Source: Candidula unifasciata
Lineage: Eukaryota > Mollusca > Gastropoda > Stylommatophora > Geomitridae
Direction of reading: 5' to 3'
Length of the DNA stretch: 64,000 nucleotides
NCBI GenBank assembly: GCA_905116865.2
Contig: CAJHNH020000202.1
Coordinates: 608,501 to 672,500, forward strand
Below are positions 53,719-64,000 of this stretch, piece after piece. A program made the translations under genes and the position numbers. The notes under the pieces are model-generated. The model had not been told where the DNA came from, made no database searches, and worked only from the letters and a program-made list of their open reading frames with translations. Position 1 is the stretch's first letter. Every line of letters starts with the position of its first letter.

Positions 53719-53957
53719 GTTAGTTAGTTAGTTGTGTGTCCTTTATAGGACATTGCAGAACCAACTCCAGCATTGTTTGGCTGTTGTGAGTTTTCTAGAC
53801 AAATTTTACATTCAGTAGTTTGCCACTGCCTCCTGAACGGTCAGCTCTTAGTACTACGGTTGAAACCAATGCAAGACAAACCGTCTGCAGCTGGGATCGA
53901 ACCCAGCACCCCGGCATTATGAAGTGCATTCACAATGCCTAAGCCACAGACGCCAAC
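53719..53957 (-). repeat. SINE-H full copy
   Basis: (GTTA)n end, then cctttataggacattgcaga; head complement gggatcgaacccagc. Confidence 0.78.
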
Positions 53958-53989
53958 CAATCACATGAAATAAATAAAAATCTAACCTC

Positions 53990-54265
53990 ACTTTACCTTC
54001 ATGAGAAAAGTCGATTTCCCTGTAGGATGGGACTGAGAAGGGAGGAGAAAGAAATGTTACTGATCACATGCCTACTAGGTTGGGACTGAGAAGGGAGACG
54101 GAAGAAACTGTATTGATTGGAAGAAGAGTCGATTGCCACCTAGGATGGGACTGAGAAGGGACAAGAAAGAAATGTTACTGAGTGGAAGAAGAGTTGATTT
54201 CCCACTAGGACGTGACTAAGAAGGAAGAAGCAAGAAATGTTATTGATTGGAAGAAGAGTCCCAAC
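53990..54265 (+). repeat. About 65-bp tandem repeat, four copies
   Basis: Recurring gggactgagaaggga and attggaagaagagt. Confidence 0.75.
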
Positions 54266-54560
54266 AAAACTTCAGGAATTTGAAATGTTGATGTTTTCTT
54301 TCTTGTTCTTTCCTTTTCCTTTCTGTGTATTTTCACTACTTGGACCTGGTTGAGGCTCATCAGGTTTGACTTTTACAAAAATCTGTCCAAACACCTTTGT
54401 TTCTGACTTCTCAAGATATTTCGGAAATGTGACATTGTCCGGTCATTCCAGACAATGCTAGTACAGTCTGCTTTGGGTTTTGTTTCAGGGGATTCCTCTC
54501 TACAAAGTCATTGGCCTTTTGTCGAGAAAAGTAAACAAAGATAACGCACTGTGTTGTGAC
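54266..54560 (-). pseudogene. Possible decayed coding fragment, unknown
   Basis: On the - strand one frame reads RQKANDFVERNPLKQ onward and an adjacent frame FPKYLEKSETKVFGQIFVKV, then a Pro/Ser and Lys-rich end and a stop. Composition is gene-like but a frame break separates the two parts and no acceptor rescues it. Family not recognised. Confidence 0.3.
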
Positions 54561-54869
54561 CAGTTTTGACTCATACAAGTTGTAGCATATGGATCATATT
54601 CCAAACAAAAGTCATATACCAAGCAAATATTTTCGTGTCTGACCCGGATTTTTACCAAGTCGAACATATACCAAAAGAAATGTTTACTGAGGTAACACTG
54701 CACACAGGTTTCACCCCTTCACTGATAAAAAAAAAGGGAAAACAGAATGCTGCTACACTTTGGTGCATGTCAAAAGTGTGGTGGCAAGCTTTCAACTGTC
54801 ATTGTGACATCACCATGTTCATCTTTACAGCATCTGACAATCCTGATAGACACAAAGAAACATCTCATA

Positions 54870-55530
54870 CGGTGTGTCTACAGTTGAGGCGGTCAGAAAA
54901 GCAAGCAGTAGAACCTTATAACTCCTTCAACCCCAAAGCGGTAAAAGAGGAAGTGAAAAAAAAAAAAGAAACACAAAGCATTGCGAACAAAAACCCAGCA
55001 AAACATGATTAAAAAAACAAGCAGTTTATACAATGTAGCATTTCTTGAAAACACTTCATTACACTTTATTTTTATTCATATCAACGATTGATAAAACAGC
55101 ATATAAATTTATATAAAATGAGTTAAAGTTTCCATTAGTATCAAAACAATCAGGACACCAAGATCCTGTTTGAAGTAGCACCATATGCCTCTACTTTGAA
55201 GACACATGATGGAAATATAAATGGAATTCTGAAATCTCAAATACAAAAATTTCCAGCAAGAATTGCATTAATTATGATTATGAAATTAATCAGTTTGTCA
55301 TCTCTATAATTAAGAATAGCTTGGGAGTAAAACATAGTGAAGCCTGTCTATGCCGTCTTCGAGGCCGAGATAGAAGACAATATAACCAGCTTCTCATGGG
55401 AACAATTAGTAGAAGTACTTTGGAGTGGCTGCTGCATCGGAGGACTGAGCAAGCATGGGAATGCCCAATGTGCAGTGTTGTCGATTGTGATAACATAACT
55501 TAACATAACATAACATAAGAATGGGATCTC
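54870..55530 (+). mobile_element. LINE 3' ends
   Basis: 54870-54975 resembles the LINE tail at 59130 (aagcaagcagtagaacctta). 55315-55530 is another family ending in (CATAA)n (taacttaacataacataaca). Confidence 0.5.
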
Positions 55531-55961
55531 CAACACTTTTTATCTCTCGTTTATATTGTAGACTCTAAATAAGTAATTGAGTTTATGAAAACAGATTTAT
55601 ATTTTGATATACAATGAGTTAGGCACTAGAACAGAAATTAACCACCTGTAAAATGCCCCTGAATCCATATGGTCATTAACAGCACAAGAAGTGGACAGGT
55701 TTACAAATATCAACTTTACAGAGAATGTTGGAATTAGACAGTGTCTGAATTATATTGACAGACAAAGAGTTAAAAGGTTCATCCATCTCAGGACAATGGC
55801 GCCAGAACTGCACGTGAGATTTTTTTAGAGTAGAACATCTGGGAGGAAGGGAAGAGAAAGACCAAAAAAGAGATGCTGAAATCGTGCAGCTGAAACCTGC
55901 AAAAAGATGATCAAATCCATCACACAAACCACTTGAGAAGTGCAAGACAAACATAGAAATC

Positions 55962-56407
55962 CACAGCACTGGGCTGCAGCCTGGTATACTGGGCTGCAAC
56001 CTGGTATACTGGGCTGCAACCTGGTATACTGGGCTGCAACCTGGTATACTGGGCTGCAACCTGGTATACTGGGCTGCAACCTGGTATACTGGGCTGCAAC
56101 CTGGTATACTGGGCTGCAACCTGGTATACTGGGCTGCAACCTGGTATACTGGGCTGCAACCTGGTATACTGGGCTGCAACCTGGTATACTGGGCTGCAAC
56201 CTGGTATACTGGGCTGCAACCTGGTATACTGGGCTGCAACCTGGTATACTGGGCTGCAACCTGGTATACTGGGCTGCAACCTGGTATACTGGGCTGCAAC
56301 CTGGTATACTGGGCTGCAACCTGGTATACTGGGCTGCATCCTGGTATACTGGGCTGCAACCTGGTATACTGGGCTGCAACCTGGTATACTGGGCTGCAAC
56401 CTGGTAT
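55962..56407 (+). repeat. 20-bp minisatellite, about 22 copies
   Basis: Unit ctgggctgcaacctggtata, nearly invariant; only two units differ. 20 is not divisible by 3, so an unbroken stop-free array gives open frames in several phases. Confidence 0.97.
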
Positions 56408-56599
56408 CAGTAAAAGTATGGGTAAAGGAAAAGTCAGGAGATGTGAACCAGCATCAATGCACGCGGTTATAAACCATAAGTGTTCTGCCACCACTACGGA
56501 CAGCTGATAAGAAACTGTCCGCCTGTGTCACCGTCTGCACACAACTCTATAGCTACGGCGATGTTCCTCCATTTACTCCAGTGTTAACTCTGGTACCTA

Positions 56600-56720
56600 T
56601 TAACTAGAGGCAAGGTGAACCCCGGGAACGCCAGGTTCGAACACTAGCCGTGAGCTGCAACGAGTCGCGGCTGGATTTGAAAGCGAGTCTCCTATCGACT
56701 GGACTAACGCAGCCCCCGTA
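56600..56720 (-). repeat. tRNA-like SINE head
   Basis: The - strand has gctgcgttagtccagtcg and B-box-like TGTTCGAACCTGG. Confidence 0.4.
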
Positions 56721-56739
56721 ACTGCTATCAATGAGACAG

Positions 56740-57010
56740 TGAAAAAAGAAGAAGAAATCCACAGGTCATGGGACAGTCTAATATTTCAGGGGGTGGTTGA
56801 TAGGCTGCATACAGTCGTGGAACCTAGGTTGCATGCAGTCATGGGACCTAGGTTGCACTTTATCATGGGACGTAGGTGGGTTCGGGTTAGGGTCAGTTCT
56901 AAATGTTGTGGGTTCGTTTAAAGCACCAGAAAGCCAGGAAACCCAGTCTTACCACTCTCTAAAATGTTGGACTGTCCTGTGATGTCATCTTGGGTAGAAT
57001 GTTAATAAAG
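56740..57010 (+). repeat. Family L copy
   Basis: Complement of 39540-39910, sharing catgggacctaggttgcact and similar blocks. Probably the 3' end of a LINE. Short direct repeats of tcatgggacctaggttgca occur inside. Confidence 0.5.
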
Positions 57011-57069
57011 GACTTACTTAGATTTTTTAAAAAAGCAAAATTTTAGGAATACTATTATACAATAGTGTT

Positions 57070-57330
57070 TCACTGTGTAGCAGATAGACGCTCACCTGCG
57101 GATCGGAAGGTCATGGATATAGATCCTCACGGAGCCAAACTTATATTTTCAAAAATGACCATGGCTCCCAGCTTGACCCGGTCTTAAATGGATACCAGGT
57201 AGAGTCCTGGGAAGTAAATGCGGCTGATCTGATGTTAGCCATATCACCAACAGAGTGGCAATTGGTCTATAAAATATAAGTCTAGCCTTATATGCCCAAT
57301 TTGCCTGAAGGCATGACCCAAAAAAAAACA
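57070..57330 (+). repeat. SINE-A full copy
   Basis: Head gtgtagcagatagacgctca; body agtcctgggaagtaaatgcg; end atatgcccaatttgcctg. Confidence 0.8.
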
Positions 57331-57359
57331 GCTTTACTTTTTAATTTTTACACTTAAAC

Positions 57360-57560
57360 TATTGACTTTTCAAAACAAATGTCAAAGGAGAATCCTGCGA
57401 ATATTTTGGCCAAACAAGTTCACAAATGTGGAACTGAGGAGGAAAATAAAATCTTCATCAGTGGCAAACATTGTAGATGAAAGAAGATGGAGAATGGCTT
57501 GGTTATGTTTGCAGAAGCCTCAAGTCCCTTTGGTAATGACTGCTCTCTGATGGACGGCGG
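57360..57560 (+). mobile_element. LINE C-terminal fragment
   Basis: Reads KCQRRILRIFWPNKFTNVEL, then DERRWRMAWLCLQKP, a second LINE type distinct from the 59678 family. Confidence 0.65.
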
Positions 57561-57674
57561 ATGAAAAAAGATGTGGATGAGCTAAAGAAAACCTCGAAAA
57601 GAACATTAGAAAGAGAAATGAAGGAGTGTAAACTGACAAGGGATACAGTGTGCAGCGAAACAGCAGACAAGCAG

Positions 57675-57832
57675 CAATGGAGATCACTGGTGAATGCCTT
57701 ATGTGTCAACAGCCAAAAGAAGAGACCACTGGTGAATGCCTTATGTGTCAACAGCCATAAGAAGAGACCACTGGTGAATGCCTTATGTGTCAACAGCCAA
57801 AAGAAGAGACCACTGGTGAATGCCTGATGTGT
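57675..57832 (+). repeat. 42-bp minisatellite
   Basis: About 3.5 copies of a unit with ggtgaatgccttatgtgtca and acagccaaaagaagagacca. The last unit is interrupted by the element at 57833 and resumes at 58550. Confidence 0.85.
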
Positions 57833-58548
57833 TGTAATGGGGGATATTTTCACCCTGATTAGGAAGGTTGGGGGGAAAGCCCCAAGCTAACAATAATACT
57901 GAGAGAAGCGAGATACTCGGATTAACCGAGGTTTTCAAGATGGGGGACGACCACGAGTTATCACGTGAAGCCAAAGGAGAATGACCACAGGTCACCATGT
58001 GGAACCCAAGAACAACCACGTGTCACCACGTGGAACGAACACTGGGTATACGACAGACCCCAGTCTGGTCAAGTTAGTATGTGTTGACCGTCAGAGCGAG
58101 AGGACGTGAGAGTGTTCGTTAGAATGACAACGTGAAACTGGGTGTTGCGAAAGGAAGACCAGACGACAATATCCATCGAAGCCAAGTCCAGCCAAGCCAA
58201 GTCCAGCCAAGCCAAGTGGTGTAAAGCTTGAGGAAATGACCAGATATATCTATGCGGTGATGTGGAAGTGAAGGCACCGAACTCTGGTCAATGAATGTGT
58301 GAGAAGTCAGCCATGTTGGAGTCTGAACAATGTGGTGCGTGTAAGCTGTGAATTAGGACACGGACGGGACATTTGATGTAAGTGATGAGATGTTAATAAA
58401 ATGTTTCATACTTTGAAGTCATTTTCGGTTTGTTCCAGTTATGTCATCTTAAGAATGTGTGCTAAGACATTTTCTAGACACATCATCTCCTAGACAACCA
58501 GCCCAAGGTCATCAACTACTAACTGCAAGTAGAAGACGACTTATTGCA
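57833..58548 (+). mobile_element. Probable solo LTR, 716 bp
   Basis: Starts TGTAATGGGG and ends CTTATTGCA; the outer six bases are inverted with one mismatch. Left flank ends gatgtgt and right flank continues (a)gtgtcaacagcc, rejoining the interrupted 42-bp unit, with GTGT on both sides. AATAAA at 58395-58400. Short direct repeats of gccaagtccagccaa occur inside. No ORF, so an LTR left after recombination is the simplest reading. Confidence 0.62.
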
Positions 58549-58684
58549 AGTGTCAACAGCCATAAGAAAAGGATACATATTCAAGGATATAATAATTTAC
58601 ACAGTGACTTCTCTAATTATAACAATTGTCAATACCTATATAGGTATTATAATTTTTTTTTTCAAAAATAAAAATTCCACAAGA

Positions 58685-58950
58685 GGAGCCGCTGTGGCTT
58701 AGTGGCTACACGCTCATCTAAGGATCGGGAAGTGGTGGGTTCGGTTCCTGATGGGGGCCAGACTTTTTTTTTAAATGACCTTGGCCACCAGGTGGACCCA
58801 GCCTTGAGTAGGAGAGTCCTGGCAAGAAAAAAGGTGGCCAGCGTGATGCTAGCCACATCACCCACCAAGTGCCGTTTGGTCTACAAAATATAGATCTAGC
58901 CCTATATACCCAATACGCCTGAAAGGTGTGGGAAAAAGGTCCTTTACCCT
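58685..58950 (+). repeat. SINE-A full copy
   Basis: Head gctgtggcttagtggctaca; B box GGGTTCGGTTCC; end cccaatacgcctgaaagg. Confidence 0.8.
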
Positions 58951-59039
58951 TTTTTTTTCTTTAATGTTTCCAAATATCTTGTGCCTGTGTAAGGAAAATG
59001 CCTATAAATTATCATAACAGTCTTTGCCATTTACTGCTC

Positions 59040-59230
59040 CATTGCACTAACAGTCACAGCTCATGAGGTAGACCAAGAATAAAATGGAAAGATAACACAA
59101 GAGAAATTCTATAATAGCACAATGTGTCTATCATCGACATGACCAAAAGAGCAAGAAACAGAACCTTGTATCTAGTTCGACACTCAAATGTTAAAAGAGG
59201 ATGAGAAGAAAGAGAAGACATTTGTATAAC
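59040..59230 (+). mobile_element. LINE 3' fragment
   Basis: Reads RPRIKWKDNTREIL then KRARNRTLYLVRHS, followed by an A/G-rich tail. Confidence 0.6.
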
Positions 59231-59411
59231 ACACAGAAATGTAAGTAACTAGAGAATACTTGTGAGTTGTTGAATCATAATGAACTAGAGTCCTGCAATC
59301 AGACATTCCCCCTTGACTTTCATCAATTTGCTGTGTTTATTTCTGTTATGTTGAACCATTCTATCTCAGTGGCTTTCTTAACTCATTATATTATATTTTT
59401 TTGTATTATAT

Positions 59412-60215
59412 TGACCAGTAGCAAGCAATGATCAGTTTGCATGTGTAAGCATTAGCAGGTAATAATTACAGTGGAGAGGGGGTCATGTGATATTTTCCTT
59501 GTTGTTGCTTCACTGTTAAGAGTATACTTACACAGCACTGAAAAACTGGTTACTGGTAACTTTCACACGCACTGTTTGTATACGAGTAGTGTAGGCATGC
59601 AGAGAGCATATTCTTTTCACTTTATTTGAGTTCTAAAGTGGTGTATTTCTAATAAATAGTAAACAGTAATAATAAATGGGAGATCAAAATTAGAATTTTG
59701 AGAGTGTGCATCTTCCCTGAAGCAATATAAGGATATGAGTCATGCACTATCCCCCAAGAAAGAGAATAGGGGCTTTTGAGCTGAAATGCTATAGAAAGAT
59801 TTTCAGAATATTTTGGACAAAGAAGAGAAGAAATACTAACATTTTGAAAGATCTGAACATCAAGGAAGATTGGCTGATAAACAGCATCCTGTCTCGGAAG
59901 CTGAAATATTTTGGTCATATAAAACCCACAATGGATTTGGAAAAATAATAGCAGAGGGCTTGGTACCAAGAAGAAGGGACAGGGGCCGACCAACACGGAG
60001 ATGGGCACAAGAAATAAGTGACTCCTTAAAAATGAAAGTACATGAGGCGGGAGAGCCGGCGAGAGACTGAGTTTTTGTCAAGCAGACTGTGATGAGAGTG
60101 ATGTTCTGCAAAGGACTTGCTACATGATAAGTAATAATAAATAGTGAAGTAATGCATTGTTTTTTCAGTGGAAAGTGCAAACAGCAATCACAGCTGTAAC
60201 AGGTATACAATTCAC
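59412..60215. mobile_element. Decayed hAT-MITE copy split by a LINE
   Basis: Left part 59412-59677 and right part 60130-60215 match the interior of 2503-3159 (cagtaataataaatagt, tggaaagtg). Termini are not seen. Confidence 0.6.
59678..60129 (+). mobile_element. RTE-like LINE 3' fragment with 13-bp TSD
   Basis: AGTAATAATAAAT lies exactly at 59665-59677 and 60130-60142. Reads WLINSILSRKLKYFGHI then a frame change to GRPTRRWAQEISDSLKMKV and EAGEPARD. 5' truncated; the 3' end is gctacatgata. Confidence 0.82.
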
Positions 60216-60341
60216 CTGATATTCACTCATTAAAAGTCTATAAGACACAAGGAAATTGATGCTGTAGTACAGAAACATTTGATAGACAATGTGGAAGTCA
60301 GAACCACCTAATAATGAAAGAGTGACAGAACAACTGCTCAC

Positions 60342-60550
60342 TCAAATATTTTGTTCTTCAATAGTTTCAAGCTGTTCATCTTCAAAAATAGAATCGGCCA
60401 CTATCATGGAAATGGCTCTGGTTGTAGCTTCCTCTGCCCCAGTTTCAATTCCTGACATTTTCAGTTTGTTGTTGGTGGCAATAATCTCCGAGCCTTCATT
60501 GTGGATTTCTCTATGAGCTGCTAGCAGAAATCTACGTTGGTTTCGACGAA
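60342..60550 (-). CDS. Last exon of a - strand gene, unknown product
   Basis: Reading from 60550 to 60342, the acceptor is attattttcag and the exon enters in phase 1, giving 69 residues then TGA. It starts VRRNQRRFLLAAHREIHNEG, then a Glu/Thr/Ala/Ile-rich helical part and an acidic tail ending TIEEQNI. No low complexity, normal codon variety and no stop, unlike the repeat debris around it. It joins in frame to the exon at 62673-62582. Weak impression only: the pattern reminds me of the C terminus of an axonemal protein such as CFAP91/MAATS1, which I cannot confirm. Confidence 0.6.
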
Positions 60551-60639
60551 CTGAAAATAATTTCAAAGCATCATTGTTATTCTCATGGTTTTTAAAATTA
60601 ACTTCCACTTTTGCCAACAAGCATTGAGGGAATTAACAG

Positions 60640-60715
60640 TTTGGTGTAGATTTGAACCCAGAACCCTTGGACCAAAAGGCAAATGCCTAGCTTATCTACT
60701 ATCCTTGCTCCCCCC
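60640..60715 (-). repeat. tRNA-like SINE head
   Basis: The - strand has atagtagataagctaggc and B box GGGTTCAAATCT. Confidence 0.4.
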
Positions 60716-60889
60716 AACTATTAAAGATAGATATATGCTATCAGTCAGATGTTAAAATTCATGTAATACTCTTTTGCAAACAGTAAGCTACTGGTAGGAA
60801 ACAGTTAGCATCTGCATCTTAAGACATTTACTACAGAAGATGGAGTATGGGTATGCACCATAGGCTACGTTGTCAGTTCTTAACCCTTT

Positions 60890-62105
60890 TATACCGAAAC
60901 CCTGTGGAGAAAACAAAACCAGAACCAGGGAATTCTTGAAAACACAATTTTGAACAAAACAAAATCACAGGCAAAATTGTTCAAATGGTCTTGCAGTCTA
61001 CTCCCATCATTGTAGAACAGACACTGATCATCTGCAAATATTAGCTTGTTTATTGTGTGTGGATCTAAAATTCTTAATTTTCTGGATATTTTTGGGTCAA
61101 ATGTTTTAAAGTTGGCTTCTTTTGATATTCTGTATATGTATATACTAAATAAGACCGGAGGCAGCACATATCTCTGCCTCACCCCTATTATCATCATCAT
61201 CAGGTGCCTTGCCGACTGGCGTGGGCGATCATGCCTCTCCACAATCTGCGATCTCCTGCAGCATGTATCAGTTCGTGTGCTGACACACCTCCATGCCATG
61301 CAACAAGACTGTCAAGCATCTCCTCTCATTGTCTTCCTCTATCCCTTCTTCCACAGATCTTTCCAGTGGTCACAACGTGTTCTTATTTAACTCTTCTCAT
61401 AACATGGCCGAAAAATGATGACTGTCTCCTTCTGATGTCTGTGATAAGTTGTCTTCGGGTTCCTGCCTCTTTCAAAACCTCTTGGTTGCTCTTTTTGGCT
61501 GTCCAAGGTATTCTAAGCATTCTTCTGTAAAACCAAATCTCTGAGGCCTGAAGAAATTGTTTGGCCTGCCTACCGATTGTCCAGGATTCACAGCCATATG
61601 TTAAAACTGGATGTATGTAGCAAGCAAGAATTCTTTTTCTAACTCTCAATGACAAGGATATATTGCACAAGATGTTTTTCATTTTATAAAATGCAGTTTT
61701 TGCCTGTCCTATTCTGTTTCTTATCTCAGTTATGCCTCTTCCATCTGATGTTATTTATCCATGTGCCCAGATACTTAAATTTCTGTACTTGTCCTAAAAT
61801 AACACCATCGACTTTTATTACACATTTAAGAATAATTTGTTTCTTTGATACCACCATTACTTCTGTCTTCCTATTATTGAAATTATTCTTCCACTATATA
61901 CATTCACCCCTATACTGACTGCAAAAAATATCAGATATGCCTTCTTGTGTTCTCACTGCGCTTTGGGAAGTATAGTACATGGCCACAGTGTTATCCAGCA
62001 ACTGTCCTTGTACCCCATAATCCTAAAGAATAGCCCACAGTATGTTTCTGTCTACTCTAACAAAAGCTGTTTCTTGATCTACAAACACAATATTTAGTTT
62101 ATCAT
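60890..62105 (-). mobile_element. LINE RT and C-terminal pieces, rearranged
   Basis: - strand order from 62105: an RT piece (IVFVDQETAFVRVDRNILWA, motif A region), then the C-terminal region (61682-61383; VLTYGCESWTIGRQAKQFLQ, FYRRMLRIPW), then another RT piece (61190-60890; VLPPVLFSIYIYRI and LIFADD, the FADD motif). RT after the C terminus shows at least two fragments lie here. All have stops. Confidence 0.7.
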
Positions 62106-62117
62106 AATTTTGAAAAA

Positions 62118-62365
62118 AAGTAAATGACCCTTTTCCACCCCCTTAGGTGTATAGGGCAAATAGGGCTAGACCTATATTTTATAGACCAATCGGCAAAAGA
62201 TGAGTGATGTGGTCAGCATCTTGCCGGCCGCCTTTACTTCCTATGATTTCACCCGGTACCTACTCAAGGTTTAGTCGACCTGGAAGTCAAGGTCCTTTTT
62301 GAAAAAAGTCCAGGGAGCGAACCCACGACCTTCTGATCCGTACGCGAGCTTCTAGCGATGACGAC
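62118..62365 (-). repeat. SINE-A full copy between two LINE copies
   Basis: Complement of A with head near 62365. The LINE piece left of it (62010-62097) is repeated right of it (62368-62460) with differences. Confidence 0.78.
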
Positions 62366-62581
62366 CCTCCTTGTATACCCTAATCCTCAAGAATAGCCCA
62401 TAGTATGTTTCTGTCTTTTCTAACAAAAGCTTTTTCTTGATCTACAAACACAATATTCAGCTCATCATCACATTCAATCATTTTTCTCGCAAAGTTAAAT
62501 TAAATTTTTTTTTTTAAAGTAACCAGCAAATTCTAGTAAGAAGATAACAGGAAAAACAATAATGACATTGAAAAGTCGTAC

Positions 62582-62673
62582 CCTTCTCTCTGACTGTGGC
62601 TTTCTTAGCTTCAGGGATCAGGAAACAATGAACCAGATCCGCAACAATTTCCTCTGATTCAAGTTTGTCACGT
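62582..62673 (-). CDS. Penultimate exon of the - strand gene, unknown product
   Basis: On the - strand, acceptor gttgttcaatttacag is followed by 92 nt: one base completing a codon, 30 full codons (RDKLESEEIVADLVHCFLIP, then a Lys/Ala/Arg-rich helical end), and one G before a gtacga donor. The G plus TT of the next exon makes GTT (Val), so the frame continues into 60550. The donor is weak beyond GT. The intron of about 2 kb is filled with LINE fragments and one SINE-A. Earlier exons are probably beyond 64000. Confidence 0.58.
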
Positions 62674-62806
62674 CTGTAAATTGAACAACATGGAAATTAG
62701 ACACACATATATTATTTCCATGACTTGGTAAAGGATGCTAATTCCATATGCCATTCAGTAATAGATGAGTGAGTGGTCAGTAAATTTCACTCTGATAGGC
62801 TCAATA

Positions 62807-63043
62807 ATGTCGGCTCTGTGGCTAAGTCGATGCGAACGCTTCGCTTCGTAATGCCGGGATGCCAGGTTCGATCCCAGCTGCGGGCCATGCGCCTTACGTT
62901 GGTTTCGACAGTGGTATCAAGAAAGCCGACCGTCCAGAAAGCAATGGCAAACTACTGGATGTAACTTGCCTAGAGAAACCACACAACAGCCGGGGCTGTT
63001 AGGGTTGGTTCTGCAACGTCCTGTAAAGGATACGCAACTAACT
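62807..63043 (+). repeat. SINE-H full copy (reference)
   Basis: Head tctgtggctaagtcgatgcg, B box GGTTCGATCCC, body gtttcgacagtggtatcaag, end ctgtaaaggatacgcaacta. Confidence 0.85.
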
Positions 63044-63209
63044 TAGGCTCCATAATAAACAGCAATGGAGACTAAGACTGTATCACAGAGGCCAAAGGAG
63101 CATAACTGCAGTAATGCAAAGATTAAACAGTCTATGGTTAAACACAAGCAAGGAAATCACATCAAAATTTTAATAGCAATGTGTCTTCCCTATGGCAACT
63201 TATTGATGT

Positions 63210-63394
63210 GAGTTGTGGACCATCTTACAGACCTCAAGGATGAAAAAAAAGGGTTTGTCAGCTGAAATGTTATTGAAAGATTCTCAGAATACTGTGGACA
63301 AAGAAGAAAAGAAGTACTGACATCCCCTGAAGATTTGAACATCAAGGAAGACTGGCTGGTAGATAACATCAGACTCAGGAACTGAAATATTTTG
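63210..63394 (+). mobile_element. RTE-like LINE fragment
   Basis: atgttattgaaagattctca, gaacatcaaggaagactggc and aactgaaatattttggtg match 59770-59925. Confidence 0.65.
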
Positions 63395-63700
63395 GTGTCA
63401 GACCTTCAGGTCCCTTTGGTCTGCCATCAGCACTGAGATTCTTTGGTCTCACAGTGTCAAACCTTTAAGTCCTGTTGATCTTCCATCATCACTAAGATTC
63501 TTTAGTCTCACAGTGTCAAACCTTTAAGTCCTGTTGGTCTTCCATCATCACTGAGATTCTTTAGTCTCACAGTGTCAAACCTTTAGGTCATGTTGGTCTG
63601 CCACCAGCACTGAGATTCTTTAGTCTCACAGTGTCAAACCTTCAGGTCCTGTTGGTCTGCCATTCAGACTGAGTTCTGATTTCAGTGTGTCAAATTTTTC
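63395..63700 (+). repeat. 59-bp minisatellite, five copies
   Basis: Unit begins gtgtcaaacc and contains cactgagattctttagtctc. It starts exactly where the LINE fragment stops. Confidence 0.88.
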
Positions 63701-63799
63701 AGCAAGCAACATGGAGGGGATAAACAGTACAAACACACTGACCAAGAACAAACTTATTTATCATTTTTACCCAGACAGAATTGCAGGTTGTGTCTGTTA

Positions 63800-64000
63800 C
63801 CTATCATCACCATCAGGTGCCTTGCTGACTGGTGTGGGCAATCATGCCACTCCACAATCTGCGATCTCCTGCAGCATGTGTTAGTTCATGTGTTAACACA
63901 CCTCCATGCCATGTAACAAGACTGTCAAGAATCTTCTCTTGTTGTCTTCCTTTATCCCTCCTTTCACGGATCTTTCCAGTGGTCACAACATGTTCCATTT
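63800..64000 (-). mobile_element. LINE C-terminal fragment, continues past the window
   Basis: The - strand reads EHVVTTGKIRERRDKGRQQE then AGDRRLWSGMIAHTSQQGT; same family as 49670-49860 and 61180-61390. Confidence 0.65.

Noticed and set aside
55676..56494. Open frames of 150-270 residues with VAAQYTRLQPSIPGCSP-like repeats
   Set aside because: They come from the 20-bp array, whose unit lacks stops in several frames.

Overview
The window looks like gene-poor, repeat-dense animal nuclear DNA. Introns with GT-AG and GC-AG signals, tRNA-derived SINEs, decayed RTE-like LINE fragments, hAT-type MITEs, a probable solo LTR and long microsatellites all point to a metazoan. The LINE and SINE style makes me favour a mollusc, probably a gastropod, but this is inference from style and not a database result. 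I see no bacterial genes, operons or CRISPR.

The main host gene lies on the + strand. Eight exons between 15285 and 45591 join without a frame break into about 1,108 residues ending in TAG. The first exon (15285-17531) holds most of the coding sequence: a long Thr run, nine consecutive Pro, a Tyr/Ser/Asn-rich part, a Leu-rich helical patch and a long Pro/Gln-rich tract. Seven short exons follow at 29203, 32432, 36323, 37106, 38367, 42574 and 45413. Almost every junction is phase 1, and several short exons repeat one plan, a Thr/Pro linker next to a Leu-rich amphipathic stretch. Two phase-compatible candidate exons lie upstream (2315-2410, weaker 280-309), and a signal-peptide-like first exon lies at 12886-12967. 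The true 5' end is unresolved. A 3' UTR intron and a poly(A) signal at 47696 are plausible. I do not recognise the protein; it reads like a low-complexity extracellular or matrix protein.

A second gene enters from the right on the - strand. Its last two visible exons (62673-62582 and 60550-60342) join in phase and give about 99 C-terminal residues, charged and helical. A weak resemblance to an axonemal protein is noted but not relied on.

The rest is repeats. I separate at least six SINE-like families, here called A, B, C, D, G and H; one unclassified pair (I); five hAT-like MITE copies; many 3' LINE fragments; one probable solo LTR; and about twenty minisatellite or microsatellite arrays. 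Several arrays sit inside transposon copies: a 32-bp array in a hAT MITE, a 45-bp array in a SINE, an 81-bp array in a LINE and (CT)n in a LINE. Nested insertions with target-site duplications give a local order of events. The intervals 3160-3675, 6010-7030, 9300-10345, 24255-25315, 34575-35780 and 43970-45090 show nothing I can assign with confidence.
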